Positions 34,723-45,434 of a stretch of DNA of 48,407 nucleotides are shown here, piece by piece. Source of the DNA: Mesobacillus selenatarsenatis SF-1 (GTDB lineage Bacteria > Bacillota > Bacilli > Bacillales > Cytobacillaceae); assembly GCF_000813125.1 (NCBI RefSeq), contig NZ_BASE01000076.1:1-48407 (forward strand), written 5' to 3'. Position numbers and translations under genes: made by a program. The notes under the pieces are model-generated. The model saw only the letters and a program-made list of their open reading frames with translations. It made no database searches and had not been told where the DNA came from. Numbering within the stretch: the first letter of the stretch is position 1; each line of letters begins with the position of its first letter.

Positions 34723-34838
34723 CTGTAATTAGCCCTTATTTTTACATTATGTACTTTTGCAGGATAACATACAGGCAACAAATTTTGTTAGCATGTCCTG
34801 CCCACCTTTTCATACATTTAAATGGGAGGGGGAGTCCA

Positions 34839-35771
34839 ATGGTCTATCTATTATTTTTCCTATTATTTCTCGCTGTTTTCATCGGCGGCATGACATTGCT
34901 TCGAAAAGGCTTGTTCGAGCTTTCCGCCAGCAGAATGAAGAACTGGTTGGCCGTCATGACAGATACACCACTAAAAGGGTTGATTGCCGGAGCGGTGGTG
35001 ACCGCACTATTGCACAGCAGTTCAGCTGTCATGGTCATCACGATCGGATTGATTTCTGCCGGCCTGCTGAAATTCTCGCAATCAATCGGAATCATTCTTG
35101 GATCAAATATAGGGACAACCTTCACTCTTGAGATCATCACTTTCAACATCGACGCTTTTATCGTGCCGTTTGCTATTATTGGTGCAATTTTAATGGTATC
35201 AAGAAACAGAACATGGCAAAACATCGGTGCAATTTCTTTTGGGATGGCTGCTGTTTTTGCTGCAATGCGCGGCTTCACCTTCCTCGCTGACCCTGTGACC
35301 AGCCTGCCAATTGTGGAACTAGCACTTACCAACCTGAACAACAGCCATTTAATCAGCATTTTTACAGGCACAGTTGTGACCGCTATGATCCAATCCAGTA
35401 CAGCGATGACTGGAATCATCATGGGCTTTCTATCTGAAGGAACATTAAGCATGGATTCAGCAATTGCTGCGATGCTTGGTGCCAATATAGGAACTTGCAT
35501 TACCGCCATGCTAGCATCCATTGGTGCAGGCAAAGGAGCCAGGCTCACAGCGTTTGCTCACGTATGGCTGAATATCGCAGGCGCGGCAGTCTTCTACCCT
35601 TTCATCGAGCACATAGCTGCACTCGCTCCGATGACAGCCGCAAGACCAGAAGTCCAGCTGGCGCATGTCAGTGTCGTATACAACATCATCGCTTCGTTGC
35701 TGGTACTTCCTATGTCCGAGAAATTCGGCAGGATGATTGAATTCATTCATGGGAAGGAAGAACATAGTTAG
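34839..35771 (+). CDS. yqeW: Na/Pi cotransporter family protein YqeW
   Basis: A 310-residue polytopic membrane protein of the Na+/Pi cotransporter (PF02690) family. It has two inverted QSST-type repeats: LLHSSSAVMVITIGLISAG near residue 60, with GSNIGTTFTLEIITF, and AMIQSSTAMTGIIMG near 190, with GANIGTCITAMLAS. These match the two Na/Pi motifs. Eight or so membrane helices are visible. ATG 34839 follows GGGAGGGGGAG. It lacks the PhoU-like C-terminal domain of longer members. It is divergent from rpsU and followed directly by the 21-bp repeat array. A weak promoter, TTTACA-N18-TAACAT, lies at 34741-34770. Confidence 0.9.
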   Translation: MVYLLFFLLFLAVFIGGMTLLRKGLFELSASRMKNWLAVMTDTPLKGLIAGAVVTALLHSSSAVMVITIGLISAGLLKFSQSIGIILGSNIGTTFTLEIITFNIDAFIVPFAIIGAILMVSRNRTWQNIGAISFGMAAVFAAMRGFTFLADPVTSLPIVELALTNLNNSHLISIFTGTVVTAMIQSSTAMTGIIMGFLSEGTLSMDSAIAAMLGANIGTCITAMLASIGAGKGARLTAFAHVWLNIAGAAVFYPFIEHIAALAPMTAARPEVQLAHVSVVYNIIASLLVLPMSEKFGRMIEFIHGKEEHS

Positions 35772-35942
35772 TGGTCGAAAAGCGGAAATGTGGTTGAAAT
35801 AATTTGAAATGCGGTCGAATTATCTTGAGATGTGGTCGATATATCTTAAAGTGTGGTCGATATATTGTAAACCCTGGGTCGATATATTTTATTTTCCGAT
35901 GATATACTCTAAAACATGGTCGATATCTAACTAAATCGACCC
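35771..35942. repeat. ~21-bp phased repeat array (GTGGTCGATATAT-type)
   Basis: GTGGTCGA or close variants occur at 35771, 35790, 35811, 35832, 35853, 35875 (GGGTCGA) and 35916 (ATGGTCGA), at steps of 19, 21, 21, 21, 22 and about 41. A/T-rich spacers (TATATCTTAAA-type) separate them. The last element is inverted (ATCGACCC at 35935-35942). The first unit overlaps the yqeW stop codon. On the minus strand the 21-bp period gives a heptapeptide-repeat frame that I do not regard as a gene. Confidence 0.85.
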
Positions 35943-35950
35943 TTAGATTT

Positions 35951-35978
35951 AAAAAAAGAGCTGGCATTTTGCCAGCTC
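35951..35978 (-). terminator. Heat-shock operon terminator after mtaB
   Basis: The stem GAGCTGGCA / TGCCAGCTC, followed on the minus strand by seven T, lies 12 nt past the mtaB stop. Confidence 0.88.
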
Positions 35979-35990
35979 TTTCACATTTAA

Positions 35991-37343
35991 CTACATAACA
36001 GCTTGTTCAGCAACAATTTCATCCTCAAGTACTCGGACAAATTGCCCTTTGTTGTACGGATAGCCTGCTTTAGTAATCTTGACCTTCACAATTTTACCGA
36101 TCATTTCTTCAGTAGCAGGGAAAACAACTTTCAAATAGTTGTCTGTATAACCTACATAAAGTCCGCTATCTGGCTCTTCCTTGTAGACTTCTTCAGGAAT
36201 CACTTCAAGCACTTCATTTTCAAACTGGGAAGCATATTCCTTTGCAAGCTGGTTGGAGAGCTCAATCAATCTGTGAACGCGTTCGTTCTTCACGTCTTCG
36301 TCCACCTGGTCCTCCATTCTTGCAGCAGGAGTGCCTGTCCGTTTTGAATATGGGAAGACATGCAGCTCTGAGAATTGGTGCTTCTTGATGAAATTATAAG
36401 TTTCTATGAACTCATCTTCCGTTTCACCCGGGAAACCAACGATAATATCAGAAGTAACCGCGAGACCTGGCAATACTTCCTTAAGCCGATCAAGACGCTC
36501 ACCGAAAAACTCCATCGTGTATTTGCGGCGCATACGCTTCAACACTGTGTCAGAACCAGATTGAAGCGGGATGTGCAAGTGGCGGACGATAATATTGGAT
36601 TGATCAATTACCTCGATTACTTCGTCCGTAATCTGGCTGGCTTCGATAGAAGAAATGCGCAGACGCTTAATGCCTTTAACTTGTGCCTCTAGATCCCTAA
36701 GCAGTGAAGCAAGGTTGTAGTCTTTCATATCTTCACCGTAGCCACCTGTATGGATGCCTGTAAGAACGATTTCCTTATAACCCGCATCAACAAGCTGCTG
36801 AGCCTGGCGAATTACTTCCTGTGGGTCACGGGATCTCATCAAACCGCGTGCCCAAGGTATGATGCAGAAAGTACAAAAGTTATTGCAGCCTTCCTGTATT
36901 TTCAATGAAGCCCTTGTACGGTCTGTAAATGCAGGTACATCTAGCTCTTCATATACACGGTTCTTCATGATGTTGCCAACAGCATTAATTGGCTGGCGCT
37001 CTTGCTTGTACTGTTCGATATACTGTAGCATTTTTACGCGATCCTGTGTCCCGACAACAATATCAACTCCAGGAATCGCCATGATTTCTGCTGGCGACGT
37101 TTGCGCGTAGCAGCCGGTAACACAAATAACAGCGTCCGGATTCTTACGGACAGCCCGGCGGATGACCTGACGGCTTTTTTTGTCCCCTGTATTCGTTACC
37201 GTACATGTGTTAATGACGTATACATCTGAAGTAGATTCGAACTCTACTCTTTCGTATCCTTGTTCCTTAAATAACTGCCAAATGGCTTCTGTTTCGTAAT
37301 GGTTAACCTTGCAACCTAATGTATGAAAAGCAACTGTAGGCAT
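35991..37343 (-). CDS. mtaB: tRNA t6A37 methylthiotransferase MtaB
   Basis: A 450-residue radical-SAM methylthiotransferase (B. subtilis YqeV) that makes ms2t6A at position 37 of tRNAs. The N-terminal UPF0004 domain has GCKVN, NTCTVT and GCYAQ, with the three cluster cysteines. The radical-SAM motif is CNNFCTFC. The C-terminal TRAM domain is about 380-440. ATG 37343 aligns with the B. subtilis start and has GGGGTGA 6 nt upstream; GTG 37352 overlaps the rsmE stop. It is the last gene of the dnaK operon. Confidence 0.96.
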   Translation of the reverse strand: MPTVAFHTLGCKVNHYETEAIWQLFKEQGYERVEFESTSDVYVINTCTVTNTGDKKSRQVIRRAVRKNPDAVICVTGCYAQTSPAEIMAIPGVDIVVGTQDRVKMLQYIEQYKQERQPINAVGNIMKNRVYEELDVPAFTDRTRASLKIQEGCNNFCTFCIIPWARGLMRSRDPQEVIRQAQQLVDAGYKEIVLTGIHTGGYGEDMKDYNLASLLRDLEAQVKGIKRLRISSIEASQITDEVIEVIDQSNIIVRHLHIPLQSGSDTVLKRMRRKYTMEFFGERLDRLKEVLPGLAVTSDIIVGFPGETEDEFIETYNFIKKHQFSELHVFPYSKRTGTPAARMEDQVDEDVKNERVHRLIELSNQLAKEYASQFENEVLEVIPEEVYKEEPDSGLYVGYTDNYLKVVFPATEEMIGKIVKVKITKAGYPYNKGQFVRVLEDEIVAEQAVM

Positions 37344-37348
37344 TATCT

Positions 37349-38098
37349 TCACCCCAATAATTCAAAATGATAGGAAACAGCAGACAAGGCATATAGCGGT
37401 GCTGTTTCTGTACGCAAGATGCGCGGCCCGAGACCACAAGCTAAAAATCCATTCTTATATAAAAGGTCAACTTCCTCCGAGGTAAGTCCTCCCTCGGGAC
37501 CAAATACAATCAGGAGGCTGTCGCCTTTCCCCAATTTCGCGAGAGTAGAAGAAAGGACCGAAGCTTCGCCTTCCCTCGCTTCTTCCTCATAAGCAACCAG
37601 CTTGTAAGTATAATCATCGCTTGCTTGGATCAGTTCTTTGAGACCGACCGGTTCTTTCACTTCTGGAACATAGCTCCGATGGGACTGCTCAGCAGCTTCC
37701 TTCGCAATCTTCTGCCAGCGTTCAACCTTTTTGGCAGCTTTTTTCCCGTCCCATTTAACGATTGAGCGGGATGCGGTAAAAGGGACAAATTCATAGGCAC
37801 CGAGTTCGGTACCCTTCTGAATAATCAATTCGAGCTTATCCCCTTTGGGCAGACCGCTTGCTATCACGACATGGACCGGAAGCTCCGTAGTCCCTTCCTC
37901 CCATTTTACAACGTTTGCCACAACGGTTTCATCGGTAATTTCTTCAATCTGGCAAACAGCACTTTTGCCCTTGGGCGTGACACAGATGATTTCGTCCCCA
38001 GCCTTCATCCTCATAACACGAACAATGTGATGGTAATCGTCGCCGCTAATATTGAATTGTTCCATATTTCCATGTTCATCAATAAAATAACGCTGCAC
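37349..38098 (-). CDS. rsmE: 16S rRNA (uracil1498-N3)-methyltransferase RsmE
   Basis: A 249-residue SPOUT methyltransferase (YqeU) that methylates U1498 of 16S rRNA. The N-terminal PUA-like domain is about 1-70. The knot region has VIASGLPKGDKLELIIQKGT, then LLIVFGPEGGLTSEEVDLL and the terminal LGPRILRTETAPLYALSA. Tandem GTGs occur at 38101 and 38098; the second gives MQRYFI as in B. subtilis and a better distance to AGGTG. It overlaps or abuts mtaB. Confidence 0.94.
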   Translation of the reverse strand: MQRYFIDEHGNMEQFNISGDDYHHIVRVMRMKAGDEIICVTPKGKSAVCQIEEITDETVVANVVKWEEGTTELPVHVVIASGLPKGDKLELIIQKGTELGAYEFVPFTASRSIVKWDGKKAAKKVERWQKIAKEAAEQSHRSYVPEVKEPVGLKELIQASDDYTYKLVAYEEEAREGEASVLSSTLAKLGKGDSLLIVFGPEGGLTSEEVDLLYKNGFLACGLGPRILRTETAPLYALSAVSYHFELLG

Positions 38099-38144
38099 CA
38101 CAGCACCTGCTTTCGAATAAAGCTGTTTTTTTAAAAAAAGACAG

Positions 38145-38174
38145 AAAAAAGGGGTTATGCTCTTCCCCTTTTTT
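38145..38174 (-). terminator. Hairpin between prmA and rsmE
   Basis: A perfect 10-bp stem AAAAAAGGGG / CCCCTTTTTT with a 10-nt loop, right after the prmA stop, with another T run (38139-38133) 4 nt further on. It should terminate part of the transcription inside the heat-shock operon. Confidence 0.7.
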
Positions 38175-38179
38175 CCACA

Positions 38180-39118
38180 TTATTTCTTTTTACTGATGAT
38201 TGCAACCCAGTCTTCCATAGAAATAATCTCTTCTATTTCAAAACCTGCATTGATCATTGCATCTTTGACGACTTCTTTCTTCTGCTGAATGATTCCAGAT
38301 GTAATGAAATACCCGCCATTTTTCACGACCTTGCCTGCATCGTCAGCAAAACGCAAGATAACTTCCGCCAGGATATTCGCAACCACAATATCCGCTCCTT
38401 CTGCAACACCATCCAGAAGGTTGTTTTGTGAAATGGTTGCAACATCGTGGACTTTGTTCAGTTTGAGGTTGAGTTTTGCAACCTGCACTGCTACATCATC
38501 CAGGTCCATCGCTTCCACTTTTCCCGCACCCAGCTTAGCCGCTGCAATACTGAGTACACCTGAACCTGTTCCAACATCCACGACGCGATCGCCAGGCTGG
38601 ACTTTTCTTTCCAGCGCCTGGATACACATTACCGTTGTTGGGTGAGTTCCTGTACCGAATGCCATACCAGGGTCAAGCTCAATGATCAATTCATCCGTGT
38701 TGACTGGAGTGTAATCCTCCCAAGTTGGCACGATCGTGAATTTCTTGGAAATTTTAACAGGATTATAGTATTTCTTCCAGGCAGTTGCCCACTCTTCTTC
38801 ATTCACTTCACTGATTGATACTTTATTCAACCCGATATCAATATTATAGATAATCAGGTTATTGATCGCTTCTTTTATTTCATCTACTGTCTCACCAAGG
38901 AAACTATTTACCGATAGATAAGCTTTTACAATGACTCCTTCTTCCGGATAATCGTCTGGATTAAGCTGGTATATTTCTCCGAACTGGTCCTCTCTCTCCT
39001 TTTCAAGCTCTAGCGGATCTTCGATAACAACTCCGCTCGCGCCTGCTTCGTGCAGGATATTGGAAATCGGCTCAACCGCTTCATTTGTAGTTAAAATGCT
39101 GATTTCAGACCATTTCAT
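38180..39118 (-). CDS. prmA: Ribosomal protein L11 methyltransferase PrmA
   Basis: A 312-residue SAM-dependent protein methyltransferase (YqeT) that trimethylates L11. The N-terminal substrate-binding domain is about 1-100. The catalytic domain has [21 protein letters not shown] motif [19 protein letters not shown], and [16 protein letters not shown] 39118 begins MKWSEISI. It lies 19 nt behind dnaJ. Confidence 0.96.
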   Translation of the reverse strand: MKWSEISILTTNEAVEPISNILHEAGASGVVIEDPLELEKEREDQFGEIYQLNPDDYPEEGVIVKAYLSVNSFLGETVDEIKEAINNLIIYNIDIGLNKVSISEVNEEEWATAWKKYYNPVKISKKFTIVPTWEDYTPVNTDELIIELDPGMAFGTGTHPTTVMCIQALERKVQPGDRVVDVGTGSGVLSIAAAKLGAGKVEAMDLDDVAVQVAKLNLKLNKVHDVATISQNNLLDGVAEGADIVVANILAEVILRFADDAGKVVKNGGYFITSGIIQQKKEVVKDAMINAGFEIEEIISMEDWVAIISKKK

Positions 39119-39137
39119 TTATACCAACTCCATTCGA

Positions 39138-40265
39138 TTAATCACCTTTAAAGGCACGTTTTACTTTTGAAAAAAAGCTTTCCTCCTGTTCTCCAATAGG
39201 AGACTGTCCGCTTACTTCGGCAAACTCGCGCAATAGCTGCTTTTGCTTTTCAGACAGCTTTGTCGGAGTAACGATTCGAACCAGAACATGCTGGTCTCCA
39301 GTACCATATCCCCGGACATTCGGAACACCTTTGCCCTTCAGGCGGAATTTTGTACCTGTCTGTGTCCCCGCAGGAACTTTTAATTTTACTTTGCCATGCA
39401 GTGTAGGGACTTCAACTTCATCACCAATCGCTGCCTGAACAAATGTGATTGGCATTTCACAATAGATATCATCGCCGTCACGCTCAAAGAATTCATGCGA
39501 CCTTATATGGAAGACAATATAAAGGTCACCTGCAGGTCCGCCATTGATACCGGCTTCTCCTTTTCCTGCTACTCTCAGCTGCTGGCCATCATCGACACCA
39601 GCCGGGATTTTAACATGAATCTTGTTCCTTCTGGTAACCTTCCCAGTACCTGAGCATGTTGTACATCTTTCTTTGATTTCTTTACCAGTTCCATTACAGT
39701 AATGACACACACGGCGGTTCACAATACGTCCAAAAGGCGTATTTTGTTCTACACTTATCTGGCCGCTGCCATGACAATGTTTACATGTATCGACTTTAGT
39801 ACCTGGTTTTGCACCAGTTCCGTCACAAGTGTCGCATTCTTCTTCTCGAGGAATCTCGATATCTGTTTCCTTGCCGAACACAGCTTCCTCAAACTTCAAT
39901 GTCATTGTGTACTGAAGGTCGGCACCCTGTCTTGGTGCGTTTGGATCACGTCGTCTGCCGCCCCCGCCGCCAAAGAAGGAATTGAAAATATCTTCAAAAC
40001 CGCCAAAACCGCCGCCGAAATCGCCTCCGCCGCCAAATCCCTGATTAGGGTCGACATGGCCGAACTGGTCGTAATGAGAGCGCTTTTGATCGTCACTCAA
40101 TACCTCATACGCTTCTTTTACTTCTTTGAACTTTTCATCTGCTCCCGGATCTTTATTGATGTCCGGATGGAATTGTTTAGAAAGCTTGCGGTAAGCCTTC
40201 TTTAATTCATCCTTCGTAGCCGAATTACTGACTCCGAGGACTTCATAGTAATCCCGTTTACTCAT
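39138..40265 (-). CDS. dnaJ: Chaperone DnaJ (Hsp40)
   Basis: A 375-residue type I J-protein that stimulates DnaK ATPase. The J domain, with HPD in [10 protein letters not shown], covers 1-70. A Gly/Phe-rich stretch follows ([18 protein letters not shown]). Four CxxCxGxG zinc repeats occur: [24 protein letters not shown] and [10 protein letters not shown]-terminal substrate domain ends the protein. ATG 40265 follows GGAGTGG; the upstream GTG at 40274 is excluded as it overlaps that site. A terminator and a possible extended -10 promoter lie between it and dnaK. Confidence 0.97.
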   Translation of the reverse strand: MSKRDYYEVLGVSNSATKDELKKAYRKLSKQFHPDINKDPGADEKFKEVKEAYEVLSDDQKRSHYDQFGHVDPNQGFGGGGDFGGGFGGFEDIFNSFFGGGGGRRRDPNAPRQGADLQYTMTLKFEEAVFGKETDIEIPREEECDTCDGTGAKPGTKVDTCKHCHGSGQISVEQNTPFGRIVNRRVCHYCNGTGKEIKERCTTCSGTGKVTRRNKIHVKIPAGVDDGQQLRVAGKGEAGINGGPAGDLYIVFHIRSHEFFERDGDDIYCEMPITFVQAAIGDEVEVPTLHGKVKLKVPAGTQTGTKFRLKGKGVPNVRGYGTGDQHVLVRIVTPTKLSEKQKQLLREFAEVSGQSPIGEQEESFFSKVKRAFKGD

Positions 40266-40299
40266 GATTACCACTCCCGAATCTTTTCACATAAAGATA

Positions 40300-40329
40300 A
40301 TTCTAACATTCCCGTACATTCATACGCAA
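40300..40329 (-). promoter_or_regulatory. Possible internal dnaJ promoter (extended -10)
   Basis: TGTTAGAAT carries an extended TGn plus -10 TAGAAT (40305-40300). A poor -35 TTGCGT (40329-40324) lies 18 nt upstream. The start would fall about 30 nt upstream of the dnaJ ATG. Confidence 0.45.
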
Positions 40330-40398
40330 TATTTAAAATATCTGGATATGCGTTATTTTGTTTCTCTAACGAACGTTTTCATTACCGCTCATACAAAC

Positions 40399-40437
40399 AA
40401 AAAGCCAAAGCCAAGTATGACCTGACTTTGACTTTTT
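40399..40437 (-). terminator. Terminator between dnaK and dnaJ
   Basis: A 16-bp stem with G-U pairs (40399-40414 with 40422-40437), T-rich on the 3' side in the minus sense (GGCTTTTTG). It lies about 15 nt past the dnaK stop. It would lower dnaJ-mtaB expression relative to dnaK. Confidence 0.7.
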
Positions 40438-40451
40438 GGTGTTATGATTGT

Positions 40452-42302
<1,851 letters not shown>

Positions 42303-42325
42303 TCATTTATGTAGACTCTTTACTG

Positions 42326-42901
42326 TTATTGGTTCACTTTCACCATTGCCGGACGAATAATGCGGTCCTTTAGCATATAGCCTTTTTGGAACTCTTCAAC
42401 AACAATGTTAGGGCCGAAATTTTCATCTTCAGCCTGCATAACAGCCTGGTGAAGATGCGGATCAAATTCCTTTCCAACAGCTTCTATTACTTCAACGCCT
42501 TCATTTTTAAGGGCATCAAGCAAGCTGCGGTACACCATTTCCACTCCCTGTTTAAGGGATTTAGCCTGTTCATTATCTACATCCATCTTCAAAGCACGCT
42601 CGAAGTTGTCGATTGCTGGAAGCAGATCGGAAATAATGTTTTGGGCTCTATATTTAGCGCTCGCTTCAAGTTCAATTCTTGATCGGCGGCGGAAGTTGTC
42701 AAAATCAGCCTGAAGGCGCAAGTAACGGTTTTCGGCTTCCTCAAGCTTCCCTTGCAGTTCAACCATTGGATCTTGTTCTCCCTCTTGAGCTGGCTTCTCT
42801 TCAGTATTTTCAGAAGCTTCATTTTCAGCAAAAACTTCCTCAACCGTTTCTTCTTCCGTCTGGCTGTTCAATTCTTGCTCAGTATTTCTCTCTTCTGTCA
42901 C
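42326..42901 (-). CDS. grpE: Nucleotide exchange factor GrpE
   Basis: A 191-residue cochaperone that releases ADP from DnaK. An acidic disordered N-terminus (about 1-50) precedes a long coiled coil ([20 protein letters not shown]). The C-terminal beta domain has [20 protein letters not shown] and a terminal [16 protein letters not shown]. The GTG start follows GGGAGGTG. It lies between hrcA and dnaK; the 160-nt gap to hrcA holds a GAAGCA / TGCTTC hairpin near 42984-43000 and no gene. Confidence 0.96.
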   Translation of the reverse strand: MTEERNTEQELNSQTEEETVEEVFAENEASENTEEKPAQEGEQDPMVELQGKLEEAENRYLRLQADFDNFRRRSRIELEASAKYRAQNIISDLLPAIDNFERALKMDVDNEQAKSLKQGVEMVYRSLLDALKNEGVEVIEAVGKEFDPHLHQAVMQAEDENFGPNIVVEEFQKGYMLKDRIIRPAMVKVNQ

Positions 42902-43062
42902 GTTAACTCACCTCCCTCAAAGTAACGCGGCAACTAATGCCACACTGTTCCAGAATGCCTGGATGGGTTTTATATTTCAACGAAGCAAACATGCTTCAGT
43001 AGAAAACACATAACTATTCAGGATGGAACAGGCTGCTCCACCCTTAATCAATATTTCCATGC

Positions 43063-44097
43063 CTATTTATTTTGATACAGGTCAGTCAGCACCTTGGACA
43101 AATCTGTGCTGATCAATTGCAGCAAGCTGATGACACGTGAATACTCCATACGTGTTGGACCTAAAACCGCAATTGTTCCCAATTTCTCTTCGCCAATTGC
43201 ATAGGTTGCAGTTATGAGGCTGCAATTTTCCATCGCTGAGTTATCATTTTCCGTGCCAATCCTTACGTTAATCCCTGCCGGATTTTGTTTGATCAGTTGA
43301 TATAAACCGTCCTCATGCTCAATCATGTTCATAAGGCTGCGGATTTTCTCAACATCGTTGAATTCTGGCTGGCTTAGGATATTGGTCTTGCCGCCAAAAA
43401 ATACTTTTTCATGCGAAGGCAGATTGAGTGTGTCCGCAATCGAGTGCAGGAGAGTATCATAGCTGCTAATATGCTGGCGCAACAGCATTGCGATCTCCTT
43501 GTAAATCTTTGAGTTAAGACTTGTGAGTGGGACTCCTGCCAAGCGTTCGTTCAGGATGTTGACCATTTTCTCAACATCAGAAGGATCGACACTCGTAGGG
43601 AAATTGAACATCCTGTTTTCAACATGCCCAGTGTCTGTCACGATAATGGCTATCGCAGTGTCCTTTGTCAACGGAACGATCTGAAGCTTCCTCAATCTAT
43701 TGTCCTTAACAGCCGGACCTAACACAATTGAAGTATAATTCGTCATTTCAGACAGGATTTTTGCTGACTTCTGCACGATTTTTTCTAGCTCGTATATCCG
43801 TTCGGCAAAAATCGATTTAACCGCCGCCATATCTGAATGATTTACTTTTTGCGGCAGCAGAAGGTTATCCACATAGAAACGATATCCCTTTTCGGACGGA
43901 ATCCTTCCTGAGGATGTATGGGTTTTTTCAATGAATCCCATATCCTCCAAATCCGCCATTTCATTTCGGATTGTCGCCGAACTGAAATTAATTTCTTCCT
44001 TTTTCGACAAGCTCCTCGAACCTATCGGTTGAGCTGAACGAATAAAGTCATCAACAATCACCTGCAAAATGAGCACCTGACGATCTGTTAACAACAT
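43063..44097 (-). CDS. hrcA: Heat-inducible transcription repressor HrcA
   Basis: A 344-residue repressor of class I heat-shock genes that binds CIRCE. The N-terminal winged helix has [20 protein letters not shown], then [20 protein letters not shown] and [15 protein letters not shown]-like domain follows, and the protein ends [16 protein letters not shown] start at ATG 44097 (MLLTDRQV), matching B. subtilis MLTNRQ. The longer frame from 44115 would begin inside the CIRCE element. It leads the operon hrcA to mtaB and autoregulates it with GroEL help. Confidence 0.96.
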   Translation of the reverse strand: MLLTDRQVLILQVIVDDFIRSAQPIGSRSLSKKEEINFSSATIRNEMADLEDMGFIEKTHTSSGRIPSEKGYRFYVDNLLLPQKVNHSDMAAVKSIFAERIYELEKIVQKSAKILSEMTNYTSIVLGPAVKDNRLRKLQIVPLTKDTAIAIIVTDTGHVENRMFNFPTSVDPSDVEKMVNILNERLAGVPLTSLNSKIYKEIAMLLRQHISSYDTLLHSIADTLNLPSHEKVFFGGKTNILSQPEFNDVEKIRSLMNMIEHEDGLYQLIKQNPAGINVRIGTENDNSAMENCSLITATYAIGEEKLGTIAVLGPTRMEYSRVISLLQLISTDLSKVLTDLYQNK

Positions 44098-44108
44098 CAT
44101 CACCTCTG

Positions 44109-44135
44109 TTAGCACTCTATAAGAACGAGTGCTAA
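44109..44135 (-). promoter_or_regulatory. CIRCE operator of the hrcA-dnaK operon
   Basis: TTAGCACTC-N9-GAGTGCTAA, a perfect match to the CIRCE consensus. It lies 12 nt upstream of the hrcA ATG and just downstream of the -10 box, and abuts the AGAGGTG ribosome site, so HrcA binding would block initiation. Confidence 0.97.
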
Positions 44136-44145
44136 TTCTAAAAAT

Positions 44146-44174
44146 AATTTATCAATAAACGCTGAGGATGTCAA
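44146..44174 (-). promoter_or_regulatory. Sigma-A promoter of the hrcA-dnaK operon
   Basis: A perfect TTGACA (44174-44169), a 17-nt spacer and TAAATT (44151-44146). The -35 box overlaps the last codon and stop of hemW. Confidence 0.85.
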
Positions 44175-45304
44175 TGATTTGATACCCCGATGAATGATTG
44201 AAAAACTTCATTACCGAGAAGGCGCCCTTGTCTTGTTAGTGAGATTTTATCTCCATCACTTTTCAGAAGGCCTTTCTCAGACCAATCCTTGATTTGACCC
44301 GCAAATAAACTCAGCGGATTCTGGCCAAATTTTTCCTCAAAGTGTCGAATCGAGACACCTTCAGTCTTACGTAGTCCGAGGAACATTTCCTCTTCCATTT
44401 TTTCCTCAAGGGTCACTTTATGCGCATCCATGATCGGAAGTTCCCCTTTAGATAGAGGCTCCATATATTTTTTTAATGGTCCAAAATTGGACTGCCTGAT
44501 TCCATCGACATACCCATGAGCCCCGGCACCGAATCCGTAATACTCTTCGTTGTTCCAATAGGTAAGGTTGTGTCTGCTTTCGAACCCTTGGACGGCGAAA
44601 TTGCTGATTTCATATTGCCTCAGACCGGCGATTTCCATTTGCTCCATTAGTGTTTCATACATTTCTGCTTCCGCATCCTCTCCTGGCAGTGGGAGCTTGC
44701 CTTTTTGAAGTAAGTTGTAGAACACTGTTTTCGGTTCAATGATTAACGAATACCCTGAATAATGAACCAGTCCTAATCCGAGGGCTGTTTGGATTGATTC
44801 TATGAAATCTTGCTTTGTCTGGCTCGGAAGGCTGTATATCAAGTCGATGCTGATATTATCGAAACCTGCTGTTTTCGCATTTTCAATTGATTCAAATACA
44901 TCCTTCGCCCGATGGCTGCGGCCGATTTTTTTCAAAAGTTCATCATTAAAGGTCTGTACTCCAAAACTCAGACGATTCACACCAGCATTCTTTAGGATGG
45001 CCAGTTTTTCTTTTGACAGGTCGCCCGGATTCGCTTCAAAAGTATATTCCGTATTGGTGTCTATATTAAGCTGTCTGTTGATGGCTGAAACTAGCTTATC
45101 CAATTGTTTTTCATTCAAGGCAGTTGGTGTGCCACCACCGACAAATACCGTCTCCATTACCTGTTTGTTTAACGGCAGGCTCATTTCCTTTTCTAGCGCC
45201 TTCAGGTATTCATCGACAGGCTGTCCCTTCATGAATACCTTGTTGAAATCACAGTAATGACAAATATGGTGGCAGAAAGGAATATGGATATATGCTGCTT
45301 TCAC
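44171..45304 (-). CDS. hemW: Radical SAM heme chaperone HemW
   Basis: A 377-residue HemN-like protein. The radical-SAM motif HIPFCHHICHYCDFNK holds CxxxCxxC near residues 10-17. GGGTPTALNEKQLDKL and FGVQTFNDELLKKIGRSH are HemN family motifs. The HemW class lacks oxygen-independent coproporphyrinogen oxidase activity and instead carries heme. The C-terminal winged-helix-like domain has EEKMEEEMFLGLRKTEGVS. GTG 45304 begins KAAYIHIPFC. It is separated from lepA by a terminator and ends at the hrcA promoter. Confidence 0.92.
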   Translation of the reverse strand: MKAAYIHIPFCHHICHYCDFNKVFMKGQPVDEYLKALEKEMSLPLNKQVMETVFVGGGTPTALNEKQLDKLVSAINRQLNIDTNTEYTFEANPGDLSKEKLAILKNAGVNRLSFGVQTFNDELLKKIGRSHRAKDVFESIENAKTAGFDNISIDLIYSLPSQTKQDFIESIQTALGLGLVHYSGYSLIIEPKTVFYNLLQKGKLPLPGEDAEAEMYETLMEQMEIAGLRQYEISNFAVQGFESRHNLTYWNNEEYYGFGAGAHGYVDGIRQSNFGPLKKYMEPLSKGELPIMDAHKVTLEEKMEEEMFLGLRKTEGVSIRHFEEKFGQNPLSLFAGQIKDWSEKGLLKSDGDKISLTRQGRLLGNEVFQSFIGVSNH

Positions 45305-45378
45305 TTTTGTTCACTTCCTAAGTGGCTTTCCAGACCAGGATTTAACTCCAATTATCTAAAGAAGCCTTGAGTTTATTG

Positions 45379-45424
45379 AAAAAAGAGGCCAGAATCGCTT
45401 GCTTTAACAAGCACATCCAGCCTC
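45379..45424 (-). terminator. lepA terminator
   Basis: A 17-bp imperfect stem (45385-45401 with 45408-45424), ending on the minus strand in GGCCTC then six T. It lies 10 nt past the lepA stop. Confidence 0.85.
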
Positions 45425-45434
45425 CCCTGCTATT

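Noticed and set aside
35743-35967. A 74-codon minus-strand frame with IYRPHFK-type heptapeptide repeats
   Set aside because: It is a by-product of the 21-bp DNA repeat staying in frame; it overlaps the yqeW end and terminator, and has no ribosome site.
43063-44115. hrcA translated from GTG at 44115
   Set aside because: This start lies inside the CIRCE operator; ATG 44097 matches the B. subtilis N-terminus.
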